From positions 1-64,000 of the forward strand of contig CANEZL010000008.1 in NCBI GenBank assembly GCA_947444195.1: 64,000 nt of DNA. The letters are read 5' to 3'. Of this stretch, positions 62,989-64,000 are shown piece by piece. The stretch comes from Methylobacteriaceae bacterium. Its GTDB lineage: Bacteria > Pseudomonadota > Alphaproteobacteria > Rhizobiales > Beijerinckiaceae. The position numbers were made by a program, and so were the translations under genes. The notes under the pieces are model-generated. The model was not told the origin of the DNA. It saw only the letters and a list, made by a program, of their open reading frames with translations, and searched no databases. Each line of letters opens with the position of its first letter. The stretch's first letter is position 1.

Positions 62989-63974
62989 GAGCCAAAGATC
63001 CCAAGGCCGCGGCGGCGGCCGTCGGTGCGCTCGACGCGGACGACTTGCTGGCGGTCGCCGCCGAGGCGCAGCTCGGCCGCACCGAACAGGCGATCGACGA
63101 CGTAGTAGGGCGCGCGGTAGCGGGCGTTGACGAGCTGGCTCTCCCCGGTCGGACCGATCACGAAGATCGGCGGCAGCTCGCCTTGCGCGATGCCCGCCGG
63201 GAACTGGATGTAGACCTTGGCTCCATCGTCGAAGGCGGTCACGGGCCGCCAGGGCGGACTGTCGCCGGATATGGCGTAACGGAACCGCAGCCGTTCCACC
63301 GCGAGCGCGTCGTTGATCGGGGCGGCCGCGACGCGGGGCGTGCCCTGCAGCGCCAGCAGCCGGTCCTGCGGATAGTCCCAGGAGACAGACGCCATCCAGG
63401 TCTCAAGCGTTGCGGTGAGCTCCAGCAGGTAGGTGCGCCGGTCGGTGTTCACGACCAGGTTTGTGCGCAGGTCCGGCCGGGTCGGCTTGACGAGGATGTG
63501 GAAGCGTGAGGCGTTGCCGGCGCCGCTGGTCGTGTCGCCAATCACCCAGCGCACCGTGTCGCCGGCGGAGACCGACACGAGCTGCTCGCCCTCCTGGAGC
63601 GAGACGTCGGTCACCTTTCCGGGTGAGGCGTAGACTTGGTAGAGCGCGCCGGCGGCATAGGGCCAGACCTGGGTGGCGTTGACGTAGCCGTAGCGCGAGG
63701 GCTGGACGCGCGCCGCGCGGTTGGCGAGCGCGACGCGCGCCTGCGGGTCGGCCGGCTCGGAGACTGCGCCCTGCCGGGGCGGCGGCTTCAGCTGGCCGGG
63801 CAACGGCAGCGGCGTCGGCACCGCGACCACTTCGACCGGCTTCGGAGGCTCGGCCTCGATCGGCGCGGCCGGCTCGTCCAGGCTGATCTGCGGCGGCGGC
63901 GTGCCGTGCGCGCAGGCGGCGAGCGTCAGCGCCGAGGCCGAGACGAAGACGAGGTTGAGCTGGGTGCGGGCCAT
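62985..63974 (-). CDS. trbG: Conjugal transfer lipoprotein TrbG (VirB9-like)
   Basis: A 329-residue outer-membrane lipoprotein of the conjugation channel. A lipobox signal (SASALTLAACAHG, cleavage before Cys) starts the protein, followed by a disordered Pro-rich segment and the VirB9/TrbG beta domain (KVTDVSLQEGEQLVSVSAGDTVRWVIGD, NLVVNTDRRTYLLEL, VYIQFPAGIAQGELPPIFVIG, YVVDRLFGAAELRLG). GAGGAG lies seven bases before ATG 63974; the 5-residue longer ATG 63989 is less likely. It continues the trb operon beyond the window. Confidence 0.95.
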   Translation of the reverse strand: MARTQLNLVFVSASALTLAACAHGTPPPQISLDEPAAPIEAEPPKPVEVVAVPTPLPLPGQLKPPPRQGAVSEPADPQARVALANRAARVQPSRYGYVNATQVWPYAAGALYQVYASPGKVTDVSLQEGEQLVSVSAGDTVRWVIGDTTSGAGNASRFHILVKPTRPDLRTNLVVNTDRRTYLLELTATLETWMASVSWDYPQDRLLALQGTPRVAAAPINDALAVERLRFRYAISGDSPPWRPVTAFDDGAKVYIQFPAGIAQGELPPIFVIGPTGESQLVNARYRAPYYVVDRLFGAAELRLGGDRQQVVRVERTDGRRRGLGIFGS

Positions 63975-64000
63975 GCTGGGTCTCCTCATGACCCGCTCGA

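Larger units (their letters stand above)
48527..64000. mobile_element. Integrative conjugative element, left part (continues beyond window)
   Basis: The boundary is the broken tRNA-Leu. Downstream are a second tRNA-Leu, regulator and cargo genes with codon use and context unlike the preceding core genes, and trbI and trbG of a P-type conjugation system. No integrase is in view, so it should be elsewhere in the element or at its other end. The extent to the right is unknown. Confidence 0.75.

Overview
The window is GC-rich chromosomal DNA from an alphaproteobacterium of the Rhizobiales, most likely Methylobacterium or a close relative. That assignment is inferred from gene content and order (cox operon with DUF983, SURF1 and thrC; gltB/gltD; cpdR; GlgB/GlgA/GlgP beside a TreS-maltokinase fusion) and from a palindromic intergenic repeat of the kind common in Rhizobiales. 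No database search was possible.

Positions 1-48,364 look like core chromosome. A glycogen/trehalose block (3-12,510) holds a TreS-maltokinase fusion cut by the window edge, glgB, a class II photolyase, glgA, a GH13 alpha-glucosidase and glgP. Next come a Tat-type MmgE/PrpD protein, an unusual FNR-like protein without Fe-S cysteines, a membrane GGDEF-EAL protein whose two catalytic motifs are both degenerate, an M16 peptidase and thrC. From 22,227 to 29,092 lies the aa3 cytochrome c oxidase locus (coxB, coxA, ctaB, a 54-residue CoxF-like ORF, ctaG, coxC, then DUF983 and SURF1), all on the minus strand. It is followed by fdhD, a proline-rich secreted protein, gltB, a BrnT/BrnA toxin-antitoxin pair wedged between gltB and gltD, an SGNH hydrolase, an MltB-type transglycosylase, galE, galU, a probable small RNA, an N-formylglutamate amidohydrolase, cpdR, a glutaredoxin, a nitrilase-family amidase, DUF1178, dsbB and a DedA/YqaA-type membrane protein.

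At 48,488 the sequence changes character. A tRNA-Leu(CAA) gene runs from its 5' end through the last base of the anticodon loop (48,526) and then stops. About 130 bp on lies a complete but clearly different tRNA-Leu(CAA) (48,658-48,742). I read this as the left end of an integrative conjugative element that broke the host tRNA and carries a substitute. The element continues past the window end. Its cargo (48,842-58,383) is a LysR regulator divergent from a tightly coupled nine-gene operon (NmrA-like protein, CocE/NonD hydrolase, SDR, small membrane protein, Old Yellow Enzyme, isochorismatase-like hydrolase, epoxide-hydrolase-like alpha/beta hydrolase, cupin, GST), followed by a second LysR gene. 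The set suggests chemistry on, or detoxification of, a reactive small molecule; the substrate is unknown.

Beyond the cargo is the end of a conjugation operon on the minus strand (trbG, trbI and a DUF2274 gene). A 3,066-bp IS66 element with tnpA, tnpB, tnpC and a pRiA4b-ORF3-like passenger gene has split the DUF2274 gene, leaving a perfect 8-bp target duplication (CCTTCGGC). Removing the IS and one duplication copy restores the DUF2274 frame.
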